64,000 bases of DNA from CAVONV01 sp963697355 (GTDB lineage Bacteria; Acidobacteriota; Vicinamibacteria; Marinacidobacterales; DATDRI01). The translations under genes and the position numbers were made by a program. The stretch lies in contig CAVONV010000002.1 in the NCBI GenBank assembly GCA_963697355.1, positions 1 to 64,000 of the forward strand. The letters are read 5' to 3'. The notes below the pieces were generated by a model. The model searched no databases. It was not told where the DNA came from and saw only the letters and a program-made list of their open reading frames with translations. Shown here one piece after another: positions 26,027 through 35,656 of this stretch (positions within the stretch are counted from its first letter, which is position 1; the number at the start of each line of letters is the position of its first letter).

Positions 26027-26496
26027 AGCAAGTTGTGATTTATACCGATGGAGCCTGTGAAGGCAATCCCGGTCCTGGTGGATATGCCGCCATCATCGAA
26101 GAGGAAGGATCTCATCGTGAAGTCGTCGGTGCCGATCCCAATACCACGAACAATCGCATGGAGCTCATGGCTGCTATTGAGGCGTTGAGCTCTCTTTCAG
26201 AGCGCTCTTCAGTCAGGGTCGCGAGCGATTCTCAGTATGTCGTGTTGGGAATCACCCGGTGGGTTCACTCTTGGCAACGCAAAGGTTGGAAAACGGCGTC
26301 CAAGGAGCCCGTGAAGAACCGCGATCTCTGGGAAAGGCTCGTGGAGCAAACCGAACGTCACGAGGTGACCTGGGAGTGGGTCAGAGGTCACAGTGGCCAT
26401 CCTGAAAACGAAGAAGTGGACTTTCTGGCTAAGCAGGCGATCGCGGAGCTGAAAGACAGAATTCAAGAATTCAAGAATTCAAGAACTCAAGAATAA
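26023..26496 (+). CDS. rnhA: Ribonuclease HI
   Basis: 157 residues. Catalytic set: Asp9 (VVIYTDGACEGNPGPGG), Glu47 (NNRMELMAAIEAL), Asp69 (VASDSQYV), His123 (RGHSGHP) and Asp133 (EEVDFLAKQA). The basic protrusion WQRKGWKTASKEPVKNRDLW of the bacterial HI type is present. It degrades RNA of RNA-DNA hybrids. ATG 26023 overlaps the stop of the membrane protein (ATGA). The last 12 residues (RIQEFKNSRTQE) and the stop codon are encoded by an octamer repeat array, so the native C-terminus has been replaced or extended by spacer sequence without touching the catalytic core. Confidence 0.93.
   Translation: MKQVVIYTDGACEGNPGPGGYAAIIEEEGSHREVVGADPNTTNNRMELMAAIEALSSLSERSSVRVASDSQYVVLGITRWVHSWQRKGWKTASKEPVKNRDLWERLVEQTERHEVTWEWVRGHSGHPENEEVDFLAKQAIAELKDRIQEFKNSRTQE
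26460..26494. repeat. Octamer repeat array forming the 3' end of rnhA
   Basis: Units GAATTCAA, GAATTCAA, GAACTCAA in tandem, ending CAAGAATAA; the TAA is the rnhA stop codon. Confidence 0.8.
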
Positions 26497-26569
26497 ATAC
26501 AGAATTCAACGCCGAGGCACAGAGAAATCAATTGAGGTCCCTCACCAAAAAACATTATCTTGGACTAGC

Positions 26570-26733
26570 GAGTAATGAGTGACCAGACACTGATAACTTC
26601 CAACTAACTTGCCTTTGGTAGGGGCAGGGGGTAAGGGATCGGGCTGGGGCACGGGGCATCCGCACGAAGTTAGTCTCCGATGCGGTGGACGTCGCCTGTC
26701 TTGGCCGTGCGGATGCTGGTCACTGATAACTGT
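26570..26733. repeat. Composite spacer: ACTGGTCACTGATAAC repeats flanking a G-rich repeat
   Basis: AGTGACCAGACACTGATAAC at 26578-26597 and GCTGGTCACTGATAACTG at 26716-26733 flank the G-rich element 26617-26663 (GGGCTGGGGCACGGG then GCATCCGC). The 249-base gap 26497-26745 between the convergent rnhA and ABC-F genes holds only these repeats. Confidence 0.65.
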
Positions 26734-26745
26734 TTCACTTTATGG

Positions 26746-28660
26746 TTATTGAGTCTCTTCCTGCTGGGCGGCAAGGGTCTCCCACTCTTCGTAGAGAGCT
26801 TCCAGCTTTTTCTTGAGGTCTTGATGGGTCCCGACGATCTCGGCGGCTGCATCTGGATCGTCGTAGAAACCCGCAACGGACATCCTGCCCTCCAAGCTCG
26901 CGATGGCCGTTTCCGTCTCGGCGGTGGACTCTTCCAGCCGAGACAGTTCCTCGCGTAACTTTCTTGCTTGGTTCTTAGAGGTTGCACTTCGAGGTTTTGT
27001 CTTGGACGGGACAGGTATTTTCTCCGAGGGGACGTGCTCGGCGACAGGCTCGAGGGAAGCCGCTCTGGCATGAAGATAGTCTTCGTAGTTCCCCCAGTAC
27101 ATTCTCGTCGAGCCCTCGCCGACTTCGATCACCTTGTTGGCCAAGGAGTCGATGAAATAGCGATCGTGAGAAACGAAAACAAGCGTGCCTTTGTAGCTCT
27201 TGAGTGCGTGCAGAAGGACTTCTTTGGAATCGATATCGAGGTGGTTGGTGGGCTCGTCCAAGAGCAAAGTGTTGGCAGGTTGTAGCAACATCTTTGCTAG
27301 GGCCAGGCGACTTTCCTCACCCCCTGAAAGTACCTTGGCCTTCTTGTCGACGTCGTCGCCGTGAAACAGAAAGGCTCCAAGGATGGTCCGAAGTTGGGGC
27401 ACCAGGGATACCTGCGCGGCCTCCATCAGATTCTCGAGGACCGTTTTGTTCTCGTCTAAATTGAAGAAACGTTCTTGACTGAAGAAACTGACCTCCACTT
27501 TGTGGCCGAGCTTACGTTGCCCCGAGTCCACGGGCTCTGTACCCGACAGCAGGCGCATCAATGTGGATTTGCCGGCCCCGTTAGGTCCTACCAAAGCAAT
27601 TTTGTCTCCACGTTCGACCAGGAGATTCTATGTGGCGAAAAACCTCCTTGTCTCCGTATCGCTTGTCGACCGCCTCGAGCTCCAAAACGATCCGGCCGCT
27701 TCTGACCGGCTCGGGCAGCTTCAATTTGATGATCTTTCTCTCCGGCGGAATCTCGATGATCTCCATCTTCTCCATCATCTTCACGCGGCTCTGGACCTGT
27801 GAGGCTTTGGAGGCCTTGTATCGGAATCGGTCGATGAAACGTTTCGTTCGCTCGATCTCTTCCTGTTGGCGTTGCGCTCGTGCGCGAAGCTCGACCATTT
27901 GCTTCTCGCGTACATCCAGATAACGGGTGTAGTTACCGGTGTAGTCGATGAGTCGCCGACGGTCGATCTCTGTGATTCGGGTAACGACTTTGTCGAGAAA
28001 GTACCTGTCGTGTGATACGAGCAGCACGGCGTGAGGGTAGGTGGCCAGATAGTCTTCGAGCCAGTTGCGTGCGTCCAAGTCCAAGTGATTGGTCGGCTCA
28101 TCGAGGAGGAGAAGGTTGGGTTTCTGGAGAAGGAGCTTGCCTAGGGCGATGCGCATTTGCCATCCCCCGCTGAAGGTCTCGGTAGGTGCCGTGAGATCGT
28201 TTTGTTGGAATCCAAGGCCGGCGAGGACTTCCGCCACTTGCGCTTCGAGACTGAACCCACCGAGTTGCTCCCATTCGTCTTGTATCTCACCATACCGCTG
28301 GAGGATGGATTGATATTGCGGACTTTCTGAATCGAGCTCGCTCATGGTCTCTTCGAGGAGACGAGCTTCATCACGGAGTGAGAGAGCATCGGCGAAAGCG
28401 GTCATCGCCTCTTCTTGGAGAGTTCGGCCTTGGTGATACAGTCCGTCTTGGGGAAGGTAGCCGAGGGAGGTCCCTCGGGGCATGACGACATCCCCCGTGT
28501 CGGGAGTGTCTAGGCCTGTCAAAATGCGGAGAAGAGTCGTTTTTCCAGAGCCGTTCGGACCGGTGAGACCGATTCGGTCCTCATCGGATATATGCCAAGT
28601 GACATCTTGAAAGATGGACTGGCCGGCGAAACTCTTTGTCAGTTTGTTGACTTGAAGCAT
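26746..28660 (-). CDS. ABC-F family ATPase (one frameshift)
   Basis: About 640 residues after joining frames, with two ABC domains. Domain 1: Walker A GLTGPNGSGKTTLLRIL, signature ETFSGGWQMRIAL, Walker B LLLLDEPTNHLDLDA, H-loop VLLVSHDRYFLD. A linker follows with EIERTKRFIDRFRYKASKASQVQSR, the ABC-F motif that contacts the ribosomal P-site region. Domain 2: LVGPNGAGKSTLMRL, VLSGGEESRLALAKML, LLLDEPTNHLDIDS, VFVSHDRYFID. A C-terminal coiled coil (ARKLREELSRLEESTAETETAIASLE) makes it Uup/YheS-like. It is a cytoplasmic translation factor or ribosome-protection protein, not a transporter. The frame break is near 27627 (FRHI then NLLVERGDKIAL). Confidence 0.88.
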
Positions 28661-28909
28661 GAAGGCAAAGAAAAAAGCCGGCTCATCGAACCGGAGGCCA
28701 GATTATACCATGCAGGAGGCCACGAGCGCTTTGCAGACGGCGGCGACGTTGACAGGTGTTGATTGCCGTGGACATAATCCCCGACAGTAGTAGGAAGGAG
28801 GACAGAGACTCGCTTGCGCGGCTACTTTCTCCTTTATACTTTCTCCTTCTTTACTTCGCTGATTACTGTCATTTGCGGTTTCTCAATCTAGCGTCAGGGT
28901 GATTGCCTC

Positions 28910-31900
28910 ATGATGAAGTGGATGCTCCTTTCTACTTTGGCTCTGTCGATGGGCCTTTCGTCCGCCGGCCGTACCGCGGTGCAAGAATCGTCAGGTGTTT
29001 CTGCCGAAATCCACGCCAATCGGGGGGTGGCCTTCCTCGAACAGTTTCGGTTCAAGGAGGCGGCGGCCGAGTTCGAAGCCCTCGTTGCCTTCCGTCCCGA
29101 TTCCGCGGCGGCTTACATCAACTTGGCGATTGCCTACTTCAATCAGCGGGATTTCGATCGTGCCTACGCCACCCTCGAGAAGGCGAAACGACTCGCGCCG
29201 GAGAATCCTCAGGTGTACTACAACCTCGGTCTGGTTCACAAGCTCCTGGGGCGTACCGAGGAGGCGGCAGGCGCTTTTGAGAAAGTGTTGGCTCTGGATG
29301 AGAGCGACTCGATGACCCACTACTACATGGGCACGGTTTACGCGAGCCTGGGCGATCTCGAGCCGGCGGCGTCTCATTTGCGTATCGCCATCGAGCTCCA
29401 GCCAGGCAATGAGGCGGCCCATTTCAGCCTGGGTAACGTCTTGATCCGGCAAGGGAACATCGAAGAAGGCCGCAAGGAGTTGGAAGTTTTTCGGACGCTG
29501 AAAGAGGGCTTTGCGGCGGACTCCGCTTCCGCCGGCCTTCAATACACCGAGCTCGGAAAGTATGCAGAAGCCATCGAGGAGGACTCGCCGGCGAGGCAGG
29601 AAACGCCCGAAGAGCGGGTCGTGGCGTCGGACATCCGTTGGGAGGAAGCCAGTGCGGAAGCCGGGCTCGAAATGTCGTCCTTACCGCTTCCTCCTGCCCT
29701 ACCGGTTACCGTTAGTAGAGAAGAGTACGGGACGCCTTTCATCGAGGAGCGCCTCCTGCCACATTTTGGGTCCTCTCTGGCCTTTCGAGACCTCGATTTG
29801 GACGAAGACCCGGATCTCATCGTTTTGCGGGCCGGTGCGCCCGTCGTGTTTCGCAACCAGGGAGGCCACTTCACGCTTGTTGGGGAAGTGGGGCTTCCGA
29901 AAGAGGGCCAGTTCGTTGGACTAACCGTTGGTGATGTCGACAATGACCTCGATCCTGACATCTATCTCGTGGGGATCGGTGCCAACCGCTTGTATCTCAA
30001 CGAGGGTGAGGGGGCTTTTCGGGACGCTCCGGAAGAAGACACGGAAGGGAACGACATCTCTGTCGCGGCTTCTTTTGTCGATATCGACCACGACGGAGAT
30101 TTGGACATCTACGTCGCGAACTATCTTGCCTCCACGGTCGAGCCTGGCGAGCGAGAGCTTCGCGTTCCCTTTGATTTGCCGGGTGCTCCAAACCGGCTGT
30201 ACCGCAACAATGGAAATGGTCGCTTCAGCGAATTGGCCGCCGAGAATCGGTTGGACGGAGGGGCTTCCCGAAGTGTCGGTGTTCTGTTTTCCGACTTCGA
30301 CGAGGACCGTGACATCGACGGACTCGTGGTGAACGATGGAGAGCCCGTTCAGGTTTTCTCGAATGACCGCGTTGGGACGTTTACTGAAAGTGCGTTCGAT
30401 TGGGGAATCGAAGCCGCCGGTCGAATGCGCGGCGTCGACTCGGCCGATTTCGATCAAGACGGGAGGTTCGATCTCTTCCTGACGGCAGAGGGTGGCGTAC
30501 TGAATCTGCTCCTGACGGGGTCAACTGATGGCTTGTTTCGGCCCGACGTCTTGTCTCCCCGGCTCCTGTCCTCCGGTGTTCCCGGGTTGCGGTTCGGTGC
30601 GGCCTTTGCCGACGTCGACAACGACTCGGACCTCGATATACTCGCTGTGGTCAACGAAGGGGAAGTTCTGGCGGCCGTCTACCAAAACACCCCCCAAGGA
30701 TTTCAGCGTGCCGCCGAGCTCAAAGCGGGCGACCCGAACGTAGGCGAAGGCAGATCCCTCGCGGTAGCGGATGTGGACCGTGACGGTAAGCTGGATGTGG
30801 CGGTTGGCACCCAGCGTGGGCGGATCGTCTTCTATCGAAATGCGAGCGCGGAAACGGGGCGCTGGATCCGGGTCGCCGCGCGCGGTCTCAGAAGCAACAA
30901 GGACGGCTTCGGGGCCAAGGTGGAAGTGAAAGCGGGTCGTAGCCGCCAACGACGCGAGGCCCGTGCAGCGAGCGGATTCTTGTCTCAAAACGAACACCCC
31001 CTTCATTTCGGACTGGGCAGCCACCCTTCGGCCGACTACATCCGCTTTCTGTGGCCGGGCGGCGTGAAACAGATCGAGATGGACATCGCCGGAGGCCAAA
31101 CGGTTGTCGTCGAGGAGTTGAACCGAAAGGGAACGTCTTGTCCCCTTCTCTACGCCTGGGATGGGCACCGGATTCGCTTCGTGACCGACTTTCTCGGCGG
31201 GAGCGCCGTCGGCAACCTTCTCGCCCCGGGTCGTTACAACTATCCCGACACTGAAGAGATCGTCAAGCTGGAGCAGTTCCCGGTCCGCGACCGTCAAGGC
31301 TCCTTCGAGCTCAGGTGGGTCAATCAGCTCGAAGAAGTCATGATGTACGACAAGGCTTCCTTGATTGCCGTCGATCACCCCAAAGGGATGGAGATCTTTC
31401 CCAATGAGCGTCTCATGCCCGCCCCACCCTATCCTGAGCCCAAAATCTATCCGGTGACTCGCCCACGTACTCCGGTCGCTTGGGATCATCAGGGGCGCGA
31501 TGTCACTCAACTAATAACGAAAGAGGATCGTCGCTATCCGGATAATTTCGAGCTCCTCCCGTTCAAGGGCTATGCGGAATCGCATGCGTTGACACTCGAT
31601 TTGGGTCGATTAGAGCCGGAAGAGCATGTCGTGCTCCTTCTACACGGCTGGGTGGATTACGCGGACTCGAGCTCGAACCTTGCTGCGGCCCAAGCCGGTG
31701 TGGTGGGGAGGCCACCGTACCTCGAAGTTGGAGACGGGTCGGGCCGTTTCGAGCCTGGGCTGGCCCAAATGGGTTTTCCGGCCGGCCTCCCTAAAACCAT
31801 GTTGGTGGATCTGGGAGGGTTGGTGGGACCGGACAAGAACCGCGTCCGAATCACCACGAACATGAGGTTGTATTGGGACCGGATCCAAATAGCAACCCGT

Positions 31901-32380
31901 GTTTCCAATGCGGACCTAGTCACCACAGAGCTCCATCCGAACAAGGCTGAGCTTAGTTTTCTCGGGTACCCGGCCGCTTACAGTCCTGATGGAAAAGCTC
32001 CTCATCTCTATGACTACTCCACAGTGGCTACCACGGAACATTGGGACACCCACGCCGGGGCCTACACGCGATACGGGGATGTGCGTGAGCTCGTCGAGAC
32101 CGTTGATGATCGCTATGTGATCGCCCGCCATGGAGACGAGCTCGCGCTTTCCTTCGACGCTGGCCGCCTGCCACCGCTCCCTGCTGGTTGGAAAAGGACC
32201 TTCCTCGTATATGCCGACGGATTTGGCAAAGATATGGACCTGAACTCGGCGAGACCCAACACGGTGGAGCCCCATCCCTTCCACGGAATGTCCGCCTATC
32301 CTTATCCGCCAGAGGAGCACTACCCCGACACTGAGAGCCATCGCCGGTACCGAGAAATCTACAATACTCGAATTCATTGA
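28910..32380 (+). CDS. Exported TPR-VCBS/FG-GAP-ASPIC/UnbV protein
   Basis: 1156 residues, uninterrupted. Signal peptide (WMLLSTLALSMGLSSAGRTA); TPR repeats at about 35-200 (NLAIAYFNQRDFDRAYATLEKAKRLAPENPQVYYNLGLVHK); VCBS/FG-GAP calcium-binding propeller repeats at about 285-640 with loops such as DVDNDLDPDIYL, DIDHDGDLDIYVA, DFDQDGRFDLFL, DVDRDGKLDVAV; an ASPIC/UnbV-type module at about 650-725 (GFGAKVEVKAGRSRQRREARAASGFLSQNEHPLHFGLG); then some 420 further residues with no family I recognise. It should be secreted or periplasmic and bind calcium. ATG pair at 28910/28913. It is monocistronic and ends 12 bases before a terminator-like repeat. Confidence 0.82.
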   Translation: MMKWMLLSTLALSMGLSSAGRTAVQESSGVSAEIHANRGVAFLEQFRFKEAAAEFEALVAFRPDSAAAYINLAIAYFNQRDFDRAYATLEKAKRLAPENPQVYYNLGLVHKLLGRTEEAAGAFEKVLALDESDSMTHYYMGTVYASLGDLEPAASHLRIAIELQPGNEAAHFSLGNVLIRQGNIEEGRKELEVFRTLKEGFAADSASAGLQYTELGKYAEAIEEDSPARQETPEERVVASDIRWEEASAEAGLEMSSLPLPPALPVTVSREEYGTPFIEERLLPHFGSSLAFRDLDLDEDPDLIVLRAGAPVVFRNQGGHFTLVGEVGLPKEGQFVGLTVGDVDNDLDPDIYLVGIGANRLYLNEGEGAFRDAPEEDTEGNDISVAASFVDIDHDGDLDIYVANYLASTVEPGERELRVPFDLPGAPNRLYRNNGNGRFSELAAENRLDGGASRSVGVLFSDFDEDRDIDGLVVNDGEPVQVFSNDRVGTFTESAFDWGIEAAGRMRGVDSADFDQDGRFDLFLTAEGGVLNLLLTGSTDGLFRPDVLSPRLLSSGVPGLRFGAAFADVDNDSDLDILAVVNEGEVLAAVYQNTPQGFQRAAELKAGDPNVGEGRSLAVADVDRDGKLDVAVGTQRGRIVFYRNASAETGRWIRVAARGLRSNKDGFGAKVEVKAGRSRQRREARAASGFLSQNEHPLHFGLGSHPSADYIRFLWPGGVKQIEMDIAGGQTVVVEELNRKGTSCPLLYAWDGHRIRFVTDFLGGSAVGNLLAPGRYNYPDTEEIVKLEQFPVRDRQGSFELRWVNQLEEVMMYDKASLIAVDHPKGMEIFPNERLMPAPPYPEPKIYPVTRPRTPVAWDHQGRDVTQLITKEDRRYPDNFELLPFKGYAESHALTLDLGRLEPEEHVVLLLHGWVDYADSSSNLAAAQAGVVGRPPYLEVGDGSGRFEPGLAQMGFPAGLPKTMLVDLGGLVGPDKNRVRITTNMRLYWDRIQIATRVSNADLVTTELHPNKAELSFLGYPAAYSPDGKAPHLYDYSTVATTEHWDTHAGAYTRYGDVRELVETVDDRYVIARHGDELALSFDAGRLPPLPAGWKRTFLVYADGFGKDMDLNSARPNTVEPHPFHGMSAYPYPPEEHYPDTESHRRYREIYNTRIH

Positions 32381-32391
32381 CGCCAGGGTGA

Positions 32392-32444
32392 CTGATATGA
32401 AGATTCGGTATCACGCTGATTGAGCGAACGTTAGTCCCTTTTTT
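32392..32444. repeat. Terminator-like dispersed repeat, copy 2
   Basis: CTGATATGAAGATTCGGTAT, CACGC, GATTGAGCGAACG then GTCCCTTTTTTG. It matches the element at 20274-20350 except for single-base changes. It lies right after the 1156-aa gene and ends in a T-run, so it may be that gene's terminator. Confidence 0.72.
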
Positions 32445-32454
32445 GCGGTGACCC

Positions 32455-32560
32455 AAGCCCGTGCCCCAGCCCGAATCATAAACCCGCGTGTCTATCTAAG
32501 CGTCGTTAGTCGGAGTCAATCGGGCTCGGGCTCGGGAACGGGCTCGGAAGAAAGTCCTCA
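32455..32560. repeat. G-rich-family repeat (complement) in the 32381-32713 gap
   Basis: CCCGTGCCCCAGCCC (32458-32472) is the exact complement of 26641-26655. GGGCTCGGGCTCGGG, AACGGGCTCGG follows at about 32521-32548. The rest of the 333-base gap (to 32713) shows no gene or RNA that I can identify. Confidence 0.6.
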
Positions 32561-32713
32561 GCTTCGTCAATGGCGGGCTCGGTTTAGCGTTTCGGCTTGG
32601 GCATCTTCATGGTTTCGGATGAATCCCCGATTCATCGAAGACTGTCAGCCTATTACCACTAGAAACATTAGAAACGTCCCTCCCCTTGATCTTCTCCGTG
32701 AGACTAACCTAAG

Positions 32714-33100
32714 ATGCAAGGCGTGCAGGTGATTTTTGAGGGGACGGGACTGCCCCGGAGTCATTCGGTCCCCTGGTGCTCGCGCGCGCGGCTCTTCTGG
32801 GGCAAGTTGCGGCGGGTGTACTTGGTGTATTTGAGGCCGGGCTACGTCAGGGAAAGCTTGAAGCGTCGCGTCGGTGAGTGCGGCCGGACGGGGGCCTGTT
32901 GCCATCTATCGTTCTCATGTCCCATGTTCCGGTGGGTCGAGCGCACTCCCACTTGCCGCATCTACGAACAGCGCCCGCGATCATGCACGACCTTTCCGAT
33001 TGACGAACGCGATCTGCGCGATCGAGATATCCTCTTCCCCGAGACCTCCTGTGGCTTCTCCTTTGTCCGCCCCAAGGACGTCCGTCAAGAATCTGAATAG
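32714..33100 (+). CDS. YkgJ-type cysteine-cluster protein
   Basis: 128 residues. The C-terminal 75 residues contain the cysteine cluster CGRTGACCHLSFSCPMF and CRIYEQRPRSCTTFPIDERDL, then TSCGF, as in YkgJ/UPF0153 proteins thought to bind a metal or cluster. The N-terminal 45 residues (SRARLFWGKLRRVYLVYLRPGYVRESLKRRVGEC) include a basic segment; the true start may lie further in, since the ATG at 32714 has no clear Shine-Dalgarno. The stop lies 11 bases before the likely start of the sulfatase-like lipoprotein. Confidence 0.75.
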   Translation: MQGVQVIFEGTGLPRSHSVPWCSRARLFWGKLRRVYLVYLRPGYVRESLKRRVGECGRTGACCHLSFSCPMFRWVERTPTCRIYEQRPRSCTTFPIDERDLRDRDILFPETSCGFSFVRPKDVRQESE

Positions 33101-33110
33101 AGTCTTTGCC

Positions 33111-34972
33111 TTGAGACCGTTTCGCAACCTTGAGCTTGCCGGATCACTTCTTGTCGCACTGCTGAGCGCGGGCGTTTCCGGGTGTGTGGGCAACCCATCG
33201 TCACAACCACCGCTCAAACTGACAAGTGTTCCGCACGTCGACTTTTCGATGAGTGCGCATGAGGCTTTGGAATCTCCGACTCGACTGGGAGGGGAATCGC
33301 GGGAGTGTCTCACGGCACCCACACCGGCAGACGTTCGGTATCGTGTCGTCGTTCCGCCTCGCGCCTTTTTGACCTTCGCCGTTGGCATCAAGTCCGCCGT
33401 GCAGAAGGAGAACGTTCTGGATGAGGAGCCTCGAGCGGCGAGAAAGGTCCTTTTTCGAATCTGGGCTGGCGAGGAAGAGCCGTCAGAAGAAATCTTCCGA
33501 AAAGAGATACATGTGTCGCGGGCCGACCAGTGGTTGGACCAAGTCGTTGACATGAGTCGGTTCTCCCAAAAAGAGACATGGCTCAGCTTCCAGAGCGAGT
33601 ATGTCGACGGGTCGGGCGACAAGATTGACGAAACCTCCCCGAGCTTCTTGGGAACCTTTGCCGAGCCGGCATTACACGATCGAGCTCGTTATGGTGAAGG
33701 GCGCGCCGTTATTCTGGTGTCCATCGACACATTGCGTCGAATCATGTCAGCCTTTATGGTTATCCAAGGTTGACCACACCGGGACTCTCTAATTTCGCGG
33801 ACGACGGCGTTGTATTTGATGATGCCGTAAGCACCTCCTCCTGGACACTGCCGGCCCATGCATCTCTTTTGACCTCACTGAACCCCTCGTTTCATGGAGC
33901 GGTCGACCTTCATCAGGGGCTCTCGTCGAGTTTGATGGGCTTGCCAAAGCTTCTTCAAGAAAGAGGCTTCTTCACGCAAGCCATCGTGACGCATTTGTAC
34001 CTATCTGAACAGTATGGGTTTGGTGCTGGATTCGACCGTCACACCTTTCTGCCGGAAACTCGTGCTCAACAAGTGACGGATCGTGCGTTGGCATTTTTGA
34101 CGTCCAAGGGCGACGAAGACTTCTTCCTCTTTCTTCATTACTACGATCCGCACTGGCACTACGATCCTCCTTCTCCATACGACAGAAGCTTCGATCCAAC
34201 TTATGAAGGCACCACCACGGGTGTCTGGTGGGACTTCAAAGAAGAAACCGCTGAGAGCATCGATCCTCGGGACTTACATCACATCGTGGCGCTCTATGAC
34301 GGTGAGATCCTCTATACTGATCGGCATTTGGCGCGACTCTTCCGTGAGATGAAACGACTCCGGATCTATGACAAGGCGATGATCATCGTTACGTCGGACC
34401 ACGGTGAAGAATTTCTCGAGCACGGTGGTTGGGAGCACCAGAAGACACTTTACGAGGAGCAGATTCGAGTTCCTCTTGTTGTCAAGCTCTCCCAAAGCCG
34501 TCATCGGAGGCAACAAGTTCGTGAGCAAGTGAGCCTCATCGATATCGCGCCGACGGTTCTTGCGGATCTCGGTCTCCCCTCCCCGAGCACTTTTCAGGGA
34601 CGAAACTTGCTGCCTTTACTCGAGGGCGGGGAGTTTGCGTCAGGCACCGTCTGGTCTGAGACGGAGCACACGCTGGATGGATCGCACAAGATCGCTGCCA
34701 GACGAGGAGCGAATGCTGACAAAGCTATCTTCAGCTTGTTCGGAGAGGATCGGAGCCAAGACCTTTTGGCGCTATACGATCTTTCTCGAGACCCAGGCGA
34801 ATCCATTGATCTTGCGGGAGAGTCTCCCGCCTCCATGGAACGGGAGCGGCTCGAGCTCGAAAGGTATCTTGGTCTTCTAGCGGAGTGGCGCCTTCATCCG
34901 ACGCGAAGCGTTCCTGTCGAGTTGACACCCGAGCAACTTGACAAACTTCGTGCTCTAGGCTACGCGCGCTGA
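33111..34972 (+). CDS. Sulfatase-like alkaline-phosphatase-superfamily lipoprotein (one frameshift)
   Basis: About 620 residues after joining frames. A TTG start at 33111 gives a lipoprotein signal (LAGSLLVALLSAGVSGC). A 200-residue N-terminal region of unknown fold precedes the sulfatase domain: AVILVSIDTLR, HVSLYGYPRLTTPGLSNFADDGVVFDDAVS, SSWTLPAHASLLTSLNPSFHG, HYYDPHWHYDPP, YDGEILYTDRHLARL, IIVTSDHGEEFLEHGGWEHQ. The formylglycine position (C/S-x-P-x-R) reads T-L-P-A-H, as in many sulfatase-like proteins that are not matured to formylglycine, so phosphoryl or other ester chemistry is as likely as sulfate hydrolysis. The break is near 33740, in the DTLR-to-HVSLYG stretch. Confidence 0.8.
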
Positions 34973-35030
34973 GCCGGAGCGCGAAAAGGATCTACACGAG
35001 GGCGCATCTTCTTGGTATCCTTTACAGAGA

Positions 35031-35067
35031 GGCCCCGCCAAGTCGACTGCGGCTCGGAAGCGGGGCC
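35031..35067. terminator. GC hairpin downstream of the sulfatase-like gene
   Basis: GGCCCCGC (35031-35038) pairs with GCGGGGCC (35060-35067), with a further pairing-prone loop, starting 58 bases after the stop. The following bases (TAGATAGGTTTTCG) are only mildly T-rich, so it is a possible, not certain, terminator. Confidence 0.5.
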
Positions 35068-35104
35068 TAGATAGGTTTTCGGGTCTTGAGACATAGGCGA
35101 ATCG

Positions 35105-35608
35105 ATGCCGGACCAAAAATCACACGTCCGAACCGAGCTTTATCGACTGCTCCTCGACGAGGAGGCGGGCGTGGCCTGTTATCTCATTCCGCGTATGCTT
35201 GCCGATCCGGATTCTCTCACCCCAGAGATCCGCTGGTGCCTCCTCTATCTCGTCCGAGGCATAGGATACCTAGCTTCCCGTAACGACCTCTTGGGCGGCC
35301 ACACCATTTTGGATACGGTCCTGGAGGAATATGAGGTCGTGCGTCTGCGTCAAGAACGGCTGGATTGGCTTTGGTTCGACGTCATCCAGGAGGACGAGGA
35401 TCACTGGGTCCAGCGTTATGAGTCCACCGACGTGCGCTACTCTCTCGAGGAGCTCCATTGGCTCAACGAGCTTCTGCATGACCTTTGGCTGGTAGAAAGA
35501 GAGCGACTCGAGCTCGAAGAGCCCCCGCTGGCCCCGCTCGTACTTCGGGAGAGAAGGCGGCTTCAGGCCGAAGCTCGTGCGGAGCAGAGACTCATTGCGG
35601 ATGTCTGA
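35105..35608 (+). CDS. Hypothetical protein, charged and helical
   Basis: 167 residues, rich in Glu, Leu and Arg, without signal peptide or membrane segment, likely all-helical and cytoplasmic (HTILDTVLEEYEVVRLRQERLDWLWFDVIQEDEDHW, then LEELHWLNELLHDLWLVERERLELEEPP). I do not recognise the family. The ATG at 35105 follows GGCGAATCG with no strong Shine-Dalgarno, but the frame has consistent codon use and ends before a strong shared terminator, so I regard it as a real gene. Confidence 0.6.
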   Translation: MPDQKSHVRTELYRLLLDEEAGVACYLIPRMLADPDSLTPEIRWCLLYLVRGIGYLASRNDLLGGHTILDTVLEEYEVVRLRQERLDWLWFDVIQEDEDHWVQRYESTDVRYSLEELHWLNELLHDLWLVERERLELEEPPLAPLVLRERRRLQAEARAEQRLIADV

Positions 35609-35656
35609 CGGATTGACTCATCCATTTCTCAGCCATTGAACTCACGGCGAAAACAA

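Noticed and set aside
30521..31510. 329-codon open frame on the minus strand
   Set aside because: Fully antisense to the TPR-VCBS-UnbV gene, no Shine-Dalgarno, no family resemblance; a by-product of codon bias on the real strand.
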